DNA of 64,000 nt from Burkholderia pseudomultivorans (GTDB lineage: Bacteria > Pseudomonadota > Gammaproteobacteria > Burkholderiales > Burkholderiaceae): the NCBI RefSeq assembly GCF_001718415.1, contig NZ_CP013377.1, positions 2,728,001 to 2,792,000 on the forward strand, in the 5' to 3' direction. Position 1 is the stretch's first letter. Every line of letters starts with the position of its first letter. Position numbers and translations under genes: made by a program. The notes below the pieces were generated by a model that did no database searches, had not been told where the DNA came from, and worked only from the letters and a program-made list of their open reading frames with translations. This document shows, piece by piece, positions 16,975-25,581 of the stretch.

Positions 16975-17862
16975 TCAGGTCGCGGCCAGCGCCTGCGCCA
17001 GCCTGTCGATCAGTACACGCACGCGGCGCGGCTGCACGGCGCTCCCCGGATAGACGATCTGCAGATCCACGTCGCCCGGCGAGAACGCACGCAGGATCTC
17101 GACGAGCGCACCGGACGCCAGATCCTGTTCGACGTCGATCAGCGACTTCAGCGCGACGCCATGCCCCGCGATGCACCACGCACGCACGAGCGCACCGTCG
17201 TTGGCGATGCGGCGGCCGCGCACCGTCACGCGCCTCGGCTCGCCGTCGACCAGAAACGGCCATTCCGCATAGGGCGACTGGCCGAAGCGCATCACGATGC
17301 AATCGTGCGCGGCGAGGTCGTCCGGATGCCGCGGCGTGCCGTGCGCGGCGAGATACGCGGGCGACGCGCACACCACGCGCCGCGAACGGCCGAGCGAGCG
17401 ACTGCGCAGCGCGCTGTCGGCCAGCGTGCCGCGCCGGATCGCGAAATCGAGTCCCTGCCCGACGAGATCGACGAAGCCGTCGCCGAGATGCAGGTCGACC
17501 GTCACGGCCGGATGCTCGGCGAGGAACGCGTCGACGACGGGCACCACGCGTTCGCGGCCGAGATCGGCGGGCGCGCTCAGGCGCACGGGGCCCGACAGCG
17601 TCTGTACACCGAGCCGCACGCGGCTTTCCAGTTCGTCGGCTTCGGCGAGCAGCCGCCGCGCCCCGGCGACGAGCGTGCGGCCTTCGTCGGTCAGGCTGAT
17701 CGCGCGCGTCGTGCGCGTGAGCAGCGCCGCGCCGTAGTAGCGCTCCAGCGCGCCGAGCCGCTCCGATACGGTGGCCGGCGACAGGCCGACCTCGCGGCCG
17801 GCCGCGGCCAGCCCGCCCTTCTCCACGATGCGCAGGAACAGCGCCAGGTTGTCGAGCAGCAT
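16975..17862 (-). CDS. LysR-family transcriptional regulator
   Basis: A 295-residue LysR-type regulator: N-terminal winged helix (residues about 3–62, LALFLRIVEKGGLAAAGREVGLSPATVSERLGALE) and a type-2 periplasmic-binding-like effector domain. It belongs to the CrgA-like group. It is divergent from the aldo-keto reductase gene with 135 nt between the starts, so it probably controls that gene. The intergenic segment contains an imperfect TTATC–GATAA arrangement that could be its site. Confidence 0.9.
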   Translation of the reverse strand: MLLDNLALFLRIVEKGGLAAAGREVGLSPATVSERLGALERYYGAALLTRTTRAISLTDEGRTLVAGARRLLAEADELESRVRLGVQTLSGPVRLSAPADLGRERVVPVVDAFLAEHPAVTVDLHLGDGFVDLVGQGLDFAIRRGTLADSALRSRSLGRSRRVVCASPAYLAAHGTPRHPDDLAAHDCIVMRFGQSPYAEWPFLVDGEPRRVTVRGRRIANDGALVRAWCIAGHGVALKSLIDVEQDLASGALVEILRAFSPGDVDLQIVYPGSAVQPRRVRVLIDRLAQALAAT

Positions 17863-17997
17863 TCTTCGCCTCTTCCGAATGATATTTTCGAAGCCAGCCC
17901 AATTATCCGAGATATCCGGAAGCGATAAAGTGGCTCGGACGATTGTTCTCGCGCGCGGCTCGCCGGCGCTTCGATCACCTACTCAAGGAAATCCGCG

Positions 17998-19035
17998 ATG
18001 GAATACCGCACCCTCGGCCGCTCCGGCCTCCAGGTTCCCGTGCTGAGCTTCGGGGCAGGCACATTCGGCGGCACCGGCCCGCTGTTCGGCGCGTGGGGCA
18101 ACACGGGCGTCGACGAAGCGCGGCGCCTGGTCGACATCTGCCTCGAAGCCGGCGTGAACCTGTTCGACACGGCCGACGTGTATTCGGACGGCGAGTCCGA
18201 ACGCGTGCTCGGCGCCGCGATCAAGGGACGGCGCGACCGGGTGCTGATCTCGACGAAGACGGGCCTGCCGACCGGCGACGGCCCGAACGACGCGGGCACG
18301 TCGCGCGCACGGCTGGTGCGCGCCGTCGACGACGCGCTGCGCCGCCTCGACACCGACTACATCGATCTGCTGCAGTTGCATGCGTTCGATGCGGCGACGC
18401 CGGTCGAGGAAGTGATGTCGACGCTCGACGCTCTCGTGCGCGCGGGCAAGCTGCGCTATATCGGCGTGTCGAACTTCGCGGGCTGGCAGATCATGAAGTC
18501 GCTCGCGGCGGCCGACCGGCACGGCTGGTCGCGCTACGTCGCGAACCAGGTCTACTACTCGCTCGTCGGCCGCGACTACGAGTGGGACCTGATGCCGCTC
18601 GGCGCGGACCAGGGCCTCGGCGCGCTGGTCTGGAGCCCGCTCGGCTGGGGGCGGCTCACCGGCAAGATCCGCCGCAACGCGCCGCTACCCGCCGGCAGCC
18701 GGCTGCATGAAACGGCCGCCTACGGGCCGCCGGTGGATGACGAGCGCCTGTACGACATCGTCGACGTGCTCGACGGGATCGCCGAAGAAACCGGCAAGAC
18801 CGTGCCGCAGATCGCGCTGAACTGGCTGCTGCAGCGGCCGACCGTGTCGTCGGTGATCATCGGCGCGCGCAACGAGGAACAGCTGCGCCAGAACCTCGGC
18901 GCGGCGGGCTGGGCGCTGACCGACGCGCAGATTGCGAAGCTCGATGCGGCGAGTGCGGTGGAAGCGCCGTATCCGCATTTCCCGTATCGCCGGCAGGAGG
19001 CGTTCGCGCGGCGCAATCCGCCGATGCGGGGGTGA
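17998..19035 (+). CDS. Aldo/keto reductase
   Basis: A 345-residue NADP-dependent aldo-keto reductase. Family marks: LFDTADVYSDGESERVLG (with Asp and Tyr of the catalytic tetrad), STKTGLPTGDGPND, DYIDLLQLHAFD, and the cofactor-binding SSVIIGARNEEQL near the C-terminus. It reduces carbonyls, but the substrate is unknown. It is divergent from a LysR gene that is likely its regulator. Confidence 0.9.
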   Translation: MEYRTLGRSGLQVPVLSFGAGTFGGTGPLFGAWGNTGVDEARRLVDICLEAGVNLFDTADVYSDGESERVLGAAIKGRRDRVLISTKTGLPTGDGPNDAGTSRARLVRAVDDALRRLDTDYIDLLQLHAFDAATPVEEVMSTLDALVRAGKLRYIGVSNFAGWQIMKSLAAADRHGWSRYVANQVYYSLVGRDYEWDLMPLGADQGLGALVWSPLGWGRLTGKIRRNAPLPAGSRLHETAAYGPPVDDERLYDIVDVLDGIAEETGKTVPQIALNWLLQRPTVSSVIIGARNEEQLRQNLGAAGWALTDAQIAKLDAASAVEAPYPHFPYRRQEAFARRNPPMRG

Positions 19036-19057
19036 AGCGGCTGGGGCGCGTCGAATT

Positions 19058-19194
19058 CTGTAGCCGCGGGGACACAAAATCCGCGCCCTACCGCGTTCTT
19101 GTATCTCCGGGGCCACAATTCCGAGATGGTATTTTGTAGCAGAGGGGCTACAACGAGAGTCGATCCGACTGTTTTTGATGCCCCGGGGCTACAA
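19058..19194 (+). promoter_or_regulatory. Four 20-bp operators upstream of the Xre gene
   Basis: Four imperfect inverted repeats with the form 7 nt–6 nt–7 nt occur at 19058–19077, 19099–19118, 19134–19153 and 19175–19194. The third is perfect: TTGTAGC and GCTACAA around AGAGGG. All centres end in GGG. Starts are 41, 35 and 41 nt apart. The last ends directly before the ATG at 19195, so a bound protein would also block translation initiation. This resembles the four-operator design of the E. coli hipBA promoter, though the sequence differs. Confidence 0.75.
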
Positions 19195-19458
19195 ATGACG
19201 ACTTTGGCTGACGTTGCGGAGATGCTGAGGGAAGCGCGCCGCACGGCGGGTCTTTCGCAACAGGAACTGGCCGATCGCGCCGGTGTCGCGCGTACCACGC
19301 TGGCCCGCATGGAAACGCTGGCGCGAAGCGACATGCGCGCATCTGCGCTCGTTCGTCTTCTCGAGGCGGCCGGCTATGATCTGCGAACGGTCAGGCGCGG
19401 CCACGGACGGACGCTGGACGACATCCTGACCGAACAGCGCACGATGGGAGAGACGTGA
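19195..19458 (+). CDS. Xre-family regulator/antitoxin candidate
   Basis: An 87-residue protein with a HTH-Xre fold (residues about 6–60, LREARRTAGLSQQELADRAGVARTTLARMET) and a C-terminal tail RRGHGRTLDDILTEQRTMGET. Start at ATG 19195 is preferred over the upstream open frame because the fourth operator ends exactly at it. The next gene begins 1 nt after its stop. The four-operator promoter points to tight autoregulation as in HipB-type antitoxins. Confidence 0.82.
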   Translation: MTTLADVAEMLREARRTAGLSQQELADRAGVARTTLARMETLARSDMRASALVRLLEAAGYDLRTVRRGHGRTLDDILTEQRTMGET

Positions 19459-19459
19459 C

Positions 19460-19912
19460 ATGCGCCTTCATGTCCATGTCAAAGGCAAGCTCGCCGCTCA
19501 TCTCTATCGCCAGGCGGACAACTACGCGCTACCTCCGGGACTGAGCATCGAAGGCCGCAAGACATGGGCCCCTGGCAAGACGCTGGAACGTTTCTTCAAC
19601 ACGCGTCTTGGCATCCCGCCGAAGCAATATCGCCAGATGGTCGAAGCGCTGTGCGACTCCGCCGTATCCACCGCAAAGGACATCGTCGAAGCTGCGAAGA
19701 ACGACACTCGGTGGCATTGGATCGCGAAGCAGATGCTGCACGCATGGAACGAAGGCATGGGGTCGCTTCGCAGCGCCAAGCCGCAGGTGGCGTTCAAAGC
19801 GCCCACACCGGTCATCGAAGCTGCCGGCTTCTCGGACGCAGATCCGGTCGATCACGCGAGAGAGGTGATTGGCCGCTCGGAGCTGCTGGCAAATCGCGGC
19901 AAGGAGAACTGA
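19460..19912 (+). CDS. Unrecognised partner of the Xre gene
   Basis: A 150-residue soluble protein, MRLHVHVKGKLAAHLYRQAD..., not recognised. It is basic at the N-terminus, has several aromatic residues (RKTWAPGK, RWHWIAKQMLHAW) and an acidic/basic C-terminal tail (SELLANRGKEN). It shares a promoter with the Xre gene (1-nt gap, so translational coupling) and has no detectable Shine-Dalgarno of its own. By position it could be a toxin, a co-repressor or an Xre-linked effector; it is not HipA, which is three times larger. Confidence 0.7.
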   Translation: MRLHVHVKGKLAAHLYRQADNYALPPGLSIEGRKTWAPGKTLERFFNTRLGIPPKQYRQMVEALCDSAVSTAKDIVEAAKNDTRWHWIAKQMLHAWNEGMGSLRSAKPQVAFKAPTPVIEAAGFSDADPVDHAREVIGRSELLANRGKEN

Positions 19913-19957
19913 TGCCCGTGCAGGCTCGGCTGCCACGACCCAGTCCGCCGCCTTCCC

Positions 19958-20683
19958 TCACCCCACCACCCGCGCCTTGATCCACAGAAACAGCGGCACG
20001 CGCGACCACTGCCTCAGCTGATCGGTATCGGCATGATCCGGCAGCGGCTCGCGCAACGACACGATCGCGAACCCGACCGCCTCCAGCGCCTCCATGTAGG
20101 CTTCCAGCGGCAGCGACCAGCCCGCGAAATGCATCGACAACCCGTCGCGCGTCTCCACGCCCTCGAAATGCTCGCGGCCGAAGTACGTGCCTTCCAGCAC
20201 GAACGGCGCGTCGGGATGCGGCCCCGCGAAGCGCCCGCGATCGCGGAACGGATGCACGAGCGATACGAACAGCGTCCCGTCCGGTTTCAGCACGCGGCGC
20301 GCCTCGCGCAATGCGCGCGGCATGTCGTCGAGATCCATCAGCACGTTGTACGCCATCACGAGATCGAAACTCGCCGGATCGAACGGCAGCGATGCGGCGT
20401 CGGCGAGCGCGTAGCCGTGGGCGGAATCGGCGCGGCGTGCCGCATCGAGCATCGCGGGCACCGCGTCGCTCGCCGTCACGTCGTAGCCCAGCGTCTTCAG
20501 TGCGCGGCTCACGCGGCCTTCGCCGCAGCCGATCTCGAGCGCGCGACCGCTGCCGCGGCCGATGTACGCGACGAGCCCGTCGCGGTATTTCCAGAATGCG
20601 TCGTGTCCCGGCTTGCCGGCCCAGTCGATCCATTGGTCGGCGACGTGCGTCCAGTGCGCGGTGATGGGTTTCGTGTCGGTCAT
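19958..20683 (-). CDS. SAM-dependent class I methyltransferase
   Basis: A 241-residue methyltransferase with the Rossmann motif I ALEIGCGEGRVSRAL, an acidic motif (YDVTASDAVPAML) and LVMAYNVLMDLDDMPRALREARRVLKPDGTLFVS. These fit the methyltransf_11 group. The acceptor is unknown. The 45 nt downstream of the Xre partner gene are free, and the gene is convergent with it. Confidence 0.88.
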   Translation of the reverse strand: MTDTKPITAHWTHVADQWIDWAGKPGHDAFWKYRDGLVAYIGRGSGRALEIGCGEGRVSRALKTLGYDVTASDAVPAMLDAARRADSAHGYALADAASLPFDPASFDLVMAYNVLMDLDDMPRALREARRVLKPDGTLFVSLVHPFRDRGRFAGPHPDAPFVLEGTYFGREHFEGVETRDGLSMHFAGWSLPLEAYMEALEAVGFAIVSLREPLPDHADTDQLRQWSRVPLFLWIKARVVG

Positions 20684-20874
20684 GAAGGGCTCCCGATCCG
20701 GATTCGTGCAGGCTGCTCAGGATGCGCATGGTAAGCCGAAGCGGCGCAGCGCGTGAACGGACTGCGCGCGACGGCAGCGGCGCGATCCGCATCCCGCGGG
20801 TTTGACTTCCCGCCGCAACGGCTTACAGTAGCCCGAAACGACGCATGCCGCGCAACCGACGCCGAGGACCTTCG

Positions 20875-21882
20875 ATGCCGACGCCCTTCGTTCCCCCCGA
20901 TATTCCGTACCCGACCGTCGCGGCGGAAACGCGCATGGTGCACGACACCGCGACGCTGAACCCGTCGGACTACCGGCCCGCCGACGGTTCGCCGTGGGTC
21001 ATCGCCGATCTCACGCCCGCGCCGGACAGCGGCGCCGCCGTGTCGGGCGACACCTACTTCGATACCGCGAAACAGCGCACCGTACCGGTGCCCGACGCGC
21101 GCCGGCGCTATGCGAATCGCGGCACATGGACGCTCGTCGCGAGTTCGAGCCCGTCGGTGCCGTCGACGGGACGCTACGACTGGCTGACGCTCGCCTGGCC
21201 GAGCGCGATCCGGCGACCGATCCCGAATACGCCCGAGCATCTGTATTCGCCATTCACTCGCGGCGGCACGATCGTCTACCGGTGGCATCCAGCGGCCGAC
21301 GGCGGCGAGCAATTCGGTGCGGTGCGCATGATCTTTCCCGAGTGGAAGCAGCCGGTCGCGGAGGTGCTGCGATCGGCTGCCGCCGACAATGCACGCACAC
21401 CTTCCGGCAAGCGCCCGCACGAACCGGCGCTCGATCGCGCCGCGCACGACACGAATCCGATGGCCGCCGTGCTCGATTTCGGCGCTGCGCTGCGCGACGA
21501 ACCTGCCGAGCGGATCGTCGCGCGGCTGCCCGCGCTGCTGCGCGCGCACGACGCGCACGAAACGTCCGCCGTCGTGTTCCTGTGCCTGTCCGCAGCGCGC
21601 GAGGAAGACCGGCAGCGCTTCGTCGAAGCGATCGACGCGTCGATCGCCGACATCGACGATCCGGCGCGACTGCTCGCGATCGCCTACGGCGCGTTCGCCG
21701 CCGACCGGCTGCTGCCCCGGCCGTTGCGCGACGTCGCGCACATCGCACGCATCAACGACGTATTCGCGGCGCTGAAGCAGCGGACGTCGGTGCTCGGCGT
21801 ACCGGTTGCGCAAGGCTCGCCGTGGTACGAGTTCTTCACCGCATATCGGCTCGGCGAGGCGGCGTCCGGAAACGGACCGTGA
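20875..21882 (+). CDS. Conserved protein of unknown function
   Basis: About 335 residues with no signal peptide or transmembrane segment. It begins MPTPFVPPDIPYPTV; GAGG sits 8 nt upstream of the ATG at 20875, preferred over the ATG at 20845. There is a mixed alpha/beta first half and a helical second half (PALLRAHDAHETSAVVFLCLSAAREEDRQRF). No family recognised. It is divergent from the methyltransferase (20683) with 191 nt between the starts. Confidence 0.65.
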   Translation: MPTPFVPPDIPYPTVAAETRMVHDTATLNPSDYRPADGSPWVIADLTPAPDSGAAVSGDTYFDTAKQRTVPVPDARRRYANRGTWTLVASSSPSVPSTGRYDWLTLAWPSAIRRPIPNTPEHLYSPFTRGGTIVYRWHPAADGGEQFGAVRMIFPEWKQPVAEVLRSAAADNARTPSGKRPHEPALDRAAHDTNPMAAVLDFGAALRDEPAERIVARLPALLRAHDAHETSAVVFLCLSAAREEDRQRFVEAIDASIADIDDPARLLAIAYGAFAADRLLPRPLRDVAHIARINDVFAALKQRTSVLGVPVAQGSPWYEFFTAYRLGEAASGNGP

Positions 21883-22043
21883 CCGGTGTCGTGCTGATCG
21901 TGCTGATTTCGTACCGGGAACCCGCGCGCATGACGGGCGGTCGAAACCCCGCCGCCTGACCGTAGACGACGGAACGCTACATCGACCGTCGATTACGTCT
22001 GCCGCCCTCTTCCGATCACGTCACATCACGTCATTCATTCCTC

Positions 22044-22853
22044 ATGCTGAGCATCGGTCCCTTCTCGATTCGAGTCGTCGCGGTCGCCGCTGCCGCGCTG
22101 CTCGCGTGGCTCGTCGCCCGTTTCATGCAGCGCCGGCCGCCGGACGGCCAGCACAAGACGGCGGCGAGCCTGATTCTCGACACGCTGCTGCTCGGCCTGA
22201 TCGCCGCGCGTGCGAGCTATGTCGTTCGATGGTGGTCCGAATATGCGGCCGCGCCGCGCTCGATCGTCGCGCTCGGCGACGGCGGCTTCGACTGGCGCAT
22301 CGGCCTCGCGGCCGGCATCGCGTTCGCCGGATGGCGGCTGCGCCGCCTGCCCGCGCTGCGTCGTCCGGCACTGGCCGGCATGCTGGCCGGCCTTGGCGCA
22401 TGGGGCATCGCGCAGGGCACGCTCGCGACGCTGCAGCACCATGCGCCGCCGCTCGCCGCATTGCAGCTCGAAGCGCTCGACGCAACGCCGGTTGCGCCGC
22501 AGCGCTTCGCCGGCAAGCCGGTCGTGCTGAACCTGTGGGCGAGCTGGTGCGCGCCGTGCCGGCGCGAGATGCCGATTCTGGAGCAGGCCGGACGCGACCA
22601 TCCGGATCTCGCGGTCGTGATGCTCAACCAAGGGGAAAACGCGCAGACGGTGCGCGCGTTTCTCGAACAGCAGGGCTTGCGCTTCGATCACGTGCTGCTC
22701 GATCCCGCGTTGCGCGCGATGCATGCCTACGGCTCGCGCGGACTGCCGACGACGCTGTTCTTCGATGCGCAAGGCAACCTCGTCGAATCGCACATGGGCG
22801 AGCTGACCGCCGCACGGTTGAAGGATACGTTGAGCCAGCGGTTCGGTAGGTGA
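22044..22853 (+). CDS. Lgt-like membrane domain fused to a TlpA/thioredoxin domain
   Basis: 269 residues. The N-terminal half (about 1–125) has four hydrophobic helices and resembles prolipoprotein diacylglyceryl transferase (Lgt) in its outline (PFSIRVVAV..., LIAARASYVVRWWSEY..., GGFDWRIGLAAGI), but the Lgt HGGL active-site loop is not seen. The C-terminal half (about 145–265) is a thioredoxin-fold disulfide reductase with LWASWCAPCRREMP and the cis-Pro loop GLPTTLFFDAQG. It should act in the periplasm as a membrane-tethered thiol oxidoreductase, with the Lgt-like part as an anchor. Confidence 0.8.
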   Translation: MLSIGPFSIRVVAVAAAALLAWLVARFMQRRPPDGQHKTAASLILDTLLLGLIAARASYVVRWWSEYAAAPRSIVALGDGGFDWRIGLAAGIAFAGWRLRRLPALRRPALAGMLAGLGAWGIAQGTLATLQHHAPPLAALQLEALDATPVAPQRFAGKPVVLNLWASWCAPCRREMPILEQAGRDHPDLAVVMLNQGENAQTVRAFLEQQGLRFDHVLLDPALRAMHAYGSRGLPTTLFFDAQGNLVESHMGELTAARLKDTLSQRFGR

Positions 22854-22862
22854 ATGCCATCG

Positions 22863-23006
22863 ATGGTCCGGCATCGCCGCTACAAGCTGCAGAACATTTC
22901 ACTCGCGCGGTTGATGCATACGCTGGTATCGCTGGGCCAGCATGTGGAAATCGTCGTGCAGCCCGCGCGACGCGCACGCACGGCAGGCATCACGGTCGCG
23001 GCATGA
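22863..23006 (+). pseudogene. Remnant of an Xre/HTH_37-type antitoxin-like gene
   Basis: A short open frame of 47 residues (MVRHRRYKLQNISLARLMHTLVSLGQHVEIVV...) that reads as only the C-terminal part of an Xre-type antitoxin (conserved SLARLxxxLxxLGxHVEIVVxPA). The helix-turn-helix region is missing. A second remnant, sharing LMxxLGQHVEIVV and AGITV, is at 58150..58308. It starts 10 nt after the stop of the thioredoxin fusion gene. A real small protein is possible but unlikely. Confidence 0.5.
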
Positions 23007-23063
23007 CGCCCGCGACCGGTCCGCTCGCCGCCCGCCGAACCGCCCCGACGCGCGGCAGGCGGC

Positions 23064-23468
23064 TTACGGACGCGACAGCACCAACACGCGCCCGCCGACG
23101 CGATAAAGCTTGAGCCAGCCCGTATCGGCCGTGAACCGCAGCTGCTGCAACGGGAAATCGAAGCCGGCCTGTCCGGCCGCGCTGATCACTGCGTCAGCGA
23201 TCCAGCGAATCAGCGCCTTCCCTTCCTCGGTCGTCTGATGGCCGTTCTGCACACCGTAAAAATAGCGATTGCCGGCGTTGACCTCGTTCTGCAACTGCAT
23301 CCAGTGTCCGGGCAGGCCCGGCAAGGTCCGGAACAGATCGGCGACCCGCTGCGTCGTCAGTCCGCGCGCCCACAGCGCGCCATTGACGGCCGGCCGCGCG
23401 AGGTTGTGGCGATCCGCTTGCTGAGCCTGGCCTTTGATGTCGCCTTTCAAAACATCGGGTTTCGTCAT
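23064..23468 (-). CDS. Small protein of unknown function
   Basis: About 134 residues starting MTKPDVLKGDIKGQAQQADRHN, with GAGG 8 nt upstream of ATG 23468. No signal peptide. It is rich in Gln/Asn/Gly (HWMQLQNEVNAGNRYFYGVQNGHQTTEEGK) and ends in a hydrophobic basic stretch. No family recognised. The in-frame extension to 23570 lacks a start with a ribosome-binding site. Confidence 0.6.
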   Translation of the reverse strand: MTKPDVLKGDIKGQAQQADRHNLARPAVNGALWARGLTTQRVADLFRTLPGLPGHWMQLQNEVNAGNRYFYGVQNGHQTTEEGKALIRWIADAVISAAGQAGFDFPLQQLRFTADTGWLKLYRVGGRVLVLSRP

Positions 23469-23769
23469 CACGCATTCCTCATGGTTGCCCCGGCGCGGGC
23501 CGGGTGAATGAAAGAAGCTGCCGGAAATCGACGGTGGCACGCGCCGGCCGTCGCCGCCGTCTGCGCCCATCGAACGATACGCTCAATCTGGCGATTCATC
23601 ACATGAATATGTGGTGTCGCACCACCGGGGTTCGGAATGCGGTCATGCCGTCGCGTGCGTTCGCAGCGCCGAAGCACGGCACGTCTGCCCTTGGCATGCC
23701 TGCCCCGCGGAATTCGCCATGGCATGAACGCTTCACGGCGTACCGGCGCGGGGGAGCCAGTCATGGCGA
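23469..23769. other. Intergenic stretch, no feature seen
   Basis: Both strands were read for open frames, boxes and hairpins. Only short shadow frames occur and no terminator or box of the kinds described elsewhere in the window was found. Confidence 0.6.
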
Positions 23770-25083
23770 TCACTGCGTCGCCTGTGCCTTCAGCATCCCT
23801 TTCAGCACCAGACACGCGCCGCCACCGACCGCGCTCGCGCATGCGACATAGCCGAAGTACAGCTGGTAGCCGTACATGCCCGGGTATGCGGTGGTCAGCC
23901 AGCCGTTCAGCAGCGGCAGGAATACGTCGGGCGAATAGCCGAGCAGCGAGATGATGCCGATCGCGAGCCCCGTGATGCGCGGCGGCACGTCGCAACGTTC
24001 GAGCACGCTCCAGTACAGCCCGCGCACCGCATAGGTCAGCAGGCCGATCACGGTGACGACGCAGGCGAACAGCACGACCTGGTTGAATGACGGGAACACG
24101 ATCAGCGCGACCAACGCGAGCGCCGCGCAGAACAGCGCTGCGCCCAGCACGTTCAGCGTGCCGACGCGATCGCCGATGAAACCGCCGCCGATCCCGCCGA
24201 TCGGCCGCATCCACAGCTTCAGCGACGCGACGAAGCCGGCCGCGACAATCGACATGCCGACGCCCTCCTGCTGCAGGTACGGCGAGATGCTGTAGATCGC
24301 CCACGACAGGTGATAGCCGCAGAACACGATCAGTGCGAACACCCACAGGCGTCGATTGCGCGCGAGGGTTCGCAGGTCCTGCACGAGCGGACGCTTGTCG
24401 GCTTGCGCCGCATCGTCGGCGTGGCCCGAAGCCGACGCACTCGCGTCCTTGACGAGCAGCAGCAACGCGCCGAGCGCGATGCAGAGCACCGAATAGCCGA
24501 CGACCACCTGCCGCAACGCACCCGCGGGCGATACGCCTGGCGACTCGACGAGCCACGCGAAGAACGCAAGCGAAGCCGTCGCGAGCAAAGCCTCGATCAA
24601 GCCGCGCCCACCGTCGAGGAACCCGAAGAAACGGCCCTGTTCGGTCGGCAACGCGATCGTCTTCACATGCTTGATGACAGGCGTCCAGAACGCGAGCCCT
24701 GTCGTCAGGCCCCAGCCGCAGAAGATCGCCAGCAACGCCGCATACGACGGCGCGCTGGCATACCAGAAGCCGAGCGCGCCCGTCGCCGCGAGCGAGAAGG
24801 CGATCAGACCGCGCGGCGACAGCCGATCGGCAAGCCAGCCGCTCGGCAGATAACAGATGAAGAAGGTGACGCCCAGCGCCGAGTAGAGATAGCTGAGCTG
24901 CATGCGCGAAATCCGGAACAGGTCCAGCATCGTGTGCTGGTAGAACTGGCGCAGGTACAGCATCGAGTAGATCGCGCCGGCCGCGCAGACGAGCAGCGCA
25001 AGCTGGAGGTAGCGGCCGGCCGGCGCCGGCGCAGCGGCTGCATCCGGGATCGCGGCTTCGCGTGCCGTGTCGTGGTTCGTCAT
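23770..25083 (-). CDS. Major facilitator superfamily transporter
   Basis: A 437-residue inner-membrane transporter with 12 predicted helices. The MFS loop 2-3 signature is present as GWLADRLSPRGLIAF. The N-terminus is cytoplasmic and Ala-rich, and a charged central loop (SASASGHADDAAQADKRP) separates the two halves. Substrate unknown. The promoter region 5' of the start holds a 14-bp box promoter, a terminator and copy A of the structured RNA element (25143..25244). Thus its expression may be controlled by the cluster regulators and by a leader. Confidence 0.87.
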   Translation of the reverse strand: MTNHDTAREAAIPDAAAAPAPAGRYLQLALLVCAAGAIYSMLYLRQFYQHTMLDLFRISRMQLSYLYSALGVTFFICYLPSGWLADRLSPRGLIAFSLAATGALGFWYASAPSYAALLAIFCGWGLTTGLAFWTPVIKHVKTIALPTEQGRFFGFLDGGRGLIEALLATASLAFFAWLVESPGVSPAGALRQVVVGYSVLCIALGALLLLVKDASASASGHADDAAQADKRPLVQDLRTLARNRRLWVFALIVFCGYHLSWAIYSISPYLQQEGVGMSIVAAGFVASLKLWMRPIGGIGGGFIGDRVGTLNVLGAALFCAALALVALIVFPSFNQVVLFACVVTVIGLLTYAVRGLYWSVLERCDVPPRITGLAIGIISLLGYSPDVFLPLLNGWLTTAYPGMYGYQLYFGYVACASAVGGGACLVLKGMLKAQATQ

Positions 25084-25142
25084 GTGCCTCCTCTATCCGG
25101 TGATTCCCGCCGGCCGCAGGCCGGTTGTCATGCAATGCGCGA

Positions 25143-25244
25143 GTGAATGCCCGGTGCTCGCATCTGGCAGCGTTCCTGTTCCGTCGATCCAGCCGATACA
25201 AACCGGCGTGCGGCCGCGCCCACCGACCGCCACAGGGCACTCAC
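25143..25244 (-). ncRNA. Structured RNA element, copy A
   Basis: Outer stem: GTGAGTGCCC with GGGCATTCAC (minus strand; one G-U pair). Inner hairpin P2 at 25210–25230: 7-bp stem, 7-nt loop, one U-G pair. Conserved single-stranded block on the minus strand: AACGCTGCC-NN-ATGCGAGC (plus strand 25156–25174). Three G-U wobbles, one here in each stem and one in copy C, fit transcription from the minus strand. The element lies 59 nt upstream of the MFS start, so it may be part of the leader. Copies B and C share the pattern. Confidence 0.6.
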
Positions 25245-25261
25245 GCCCGCATGCATGATGA

Positions 25262-25292
25262 TAAAAAATCGGCCGCTCGGGGGGAACGGCCG
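25262..25292 (-). terminator. Intrinsic terminator upstream of copy A
   Basis: Stem CGGCCG (25287–25292) with CGGCCG (25270–25275) and a U-run read from 25268–25263 on the minus strand. It would end a short transcript of about 80 nt from the box promoter at 25350..25392, or act as an attenuator before the MFS gene. Confidence 0.75.
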
Positions 25293-25349
25293 TCAAGGAG
25301 AGGTCCCTTGTCGGGACACCGGTGGACACCACGCCAGACCGGCCGAGCT

Positions 25350-25392
25350 ATTGTTGACGAACGACTCTGCGCTGACCATCGGACAGGTCTGA
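25350..25392 (-). promoter_or_regulatory. Box promoter P2 (toward MFS leader)
   Basis: Box TCAGACCTGTCCGA (25392–25379), -35 TGGTCA, 17-nt spacer, -10 AACAAT (25355–25350). Predicted transcription start near 25343. Confidence 0.65.
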
Positions 25393-25531
25393 TTCGTCTC
25401 CCGACCGCACGAAAATCACGTCGTCCTGCCCTGTGCGTACAGTGCGATCGCTGGATACAGGGGCCGCTGCCGCTCGCGGGCCTCGTTCGCTGATCGGGAT
25501 GCGGGCCACGGCCCGACACCCACGTCGAAAT

Positions 25532-25574
25532 TCAGACTAGCCCGATACACCGCGCCGGATCCCGTCCGTAAACT
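25532..25574 (+). promoter_or_regulatory. Box promoter P1 (K+ channel)
   Basis: Box TCAGACTAGCCCGA (25532–25545), -35 TACACC, 17-nt spacer, -10 TAAACT (25569–25574). The predicted start of transcription is about 25581, one base before the ATG, which suggests a leaderless mRNA. Confidence 0.6.
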
Positions 25575-25581
25575 CGGGCAC

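Noticed and set aside
25143..25244. Known riboswitch (cobalamin, TPP, glycine or fluoride) at copy A
   Set aside because: The conserved cores of these classes as I know them do not appear; the shared block AACGCTGCC/ATGCGAGC is different.
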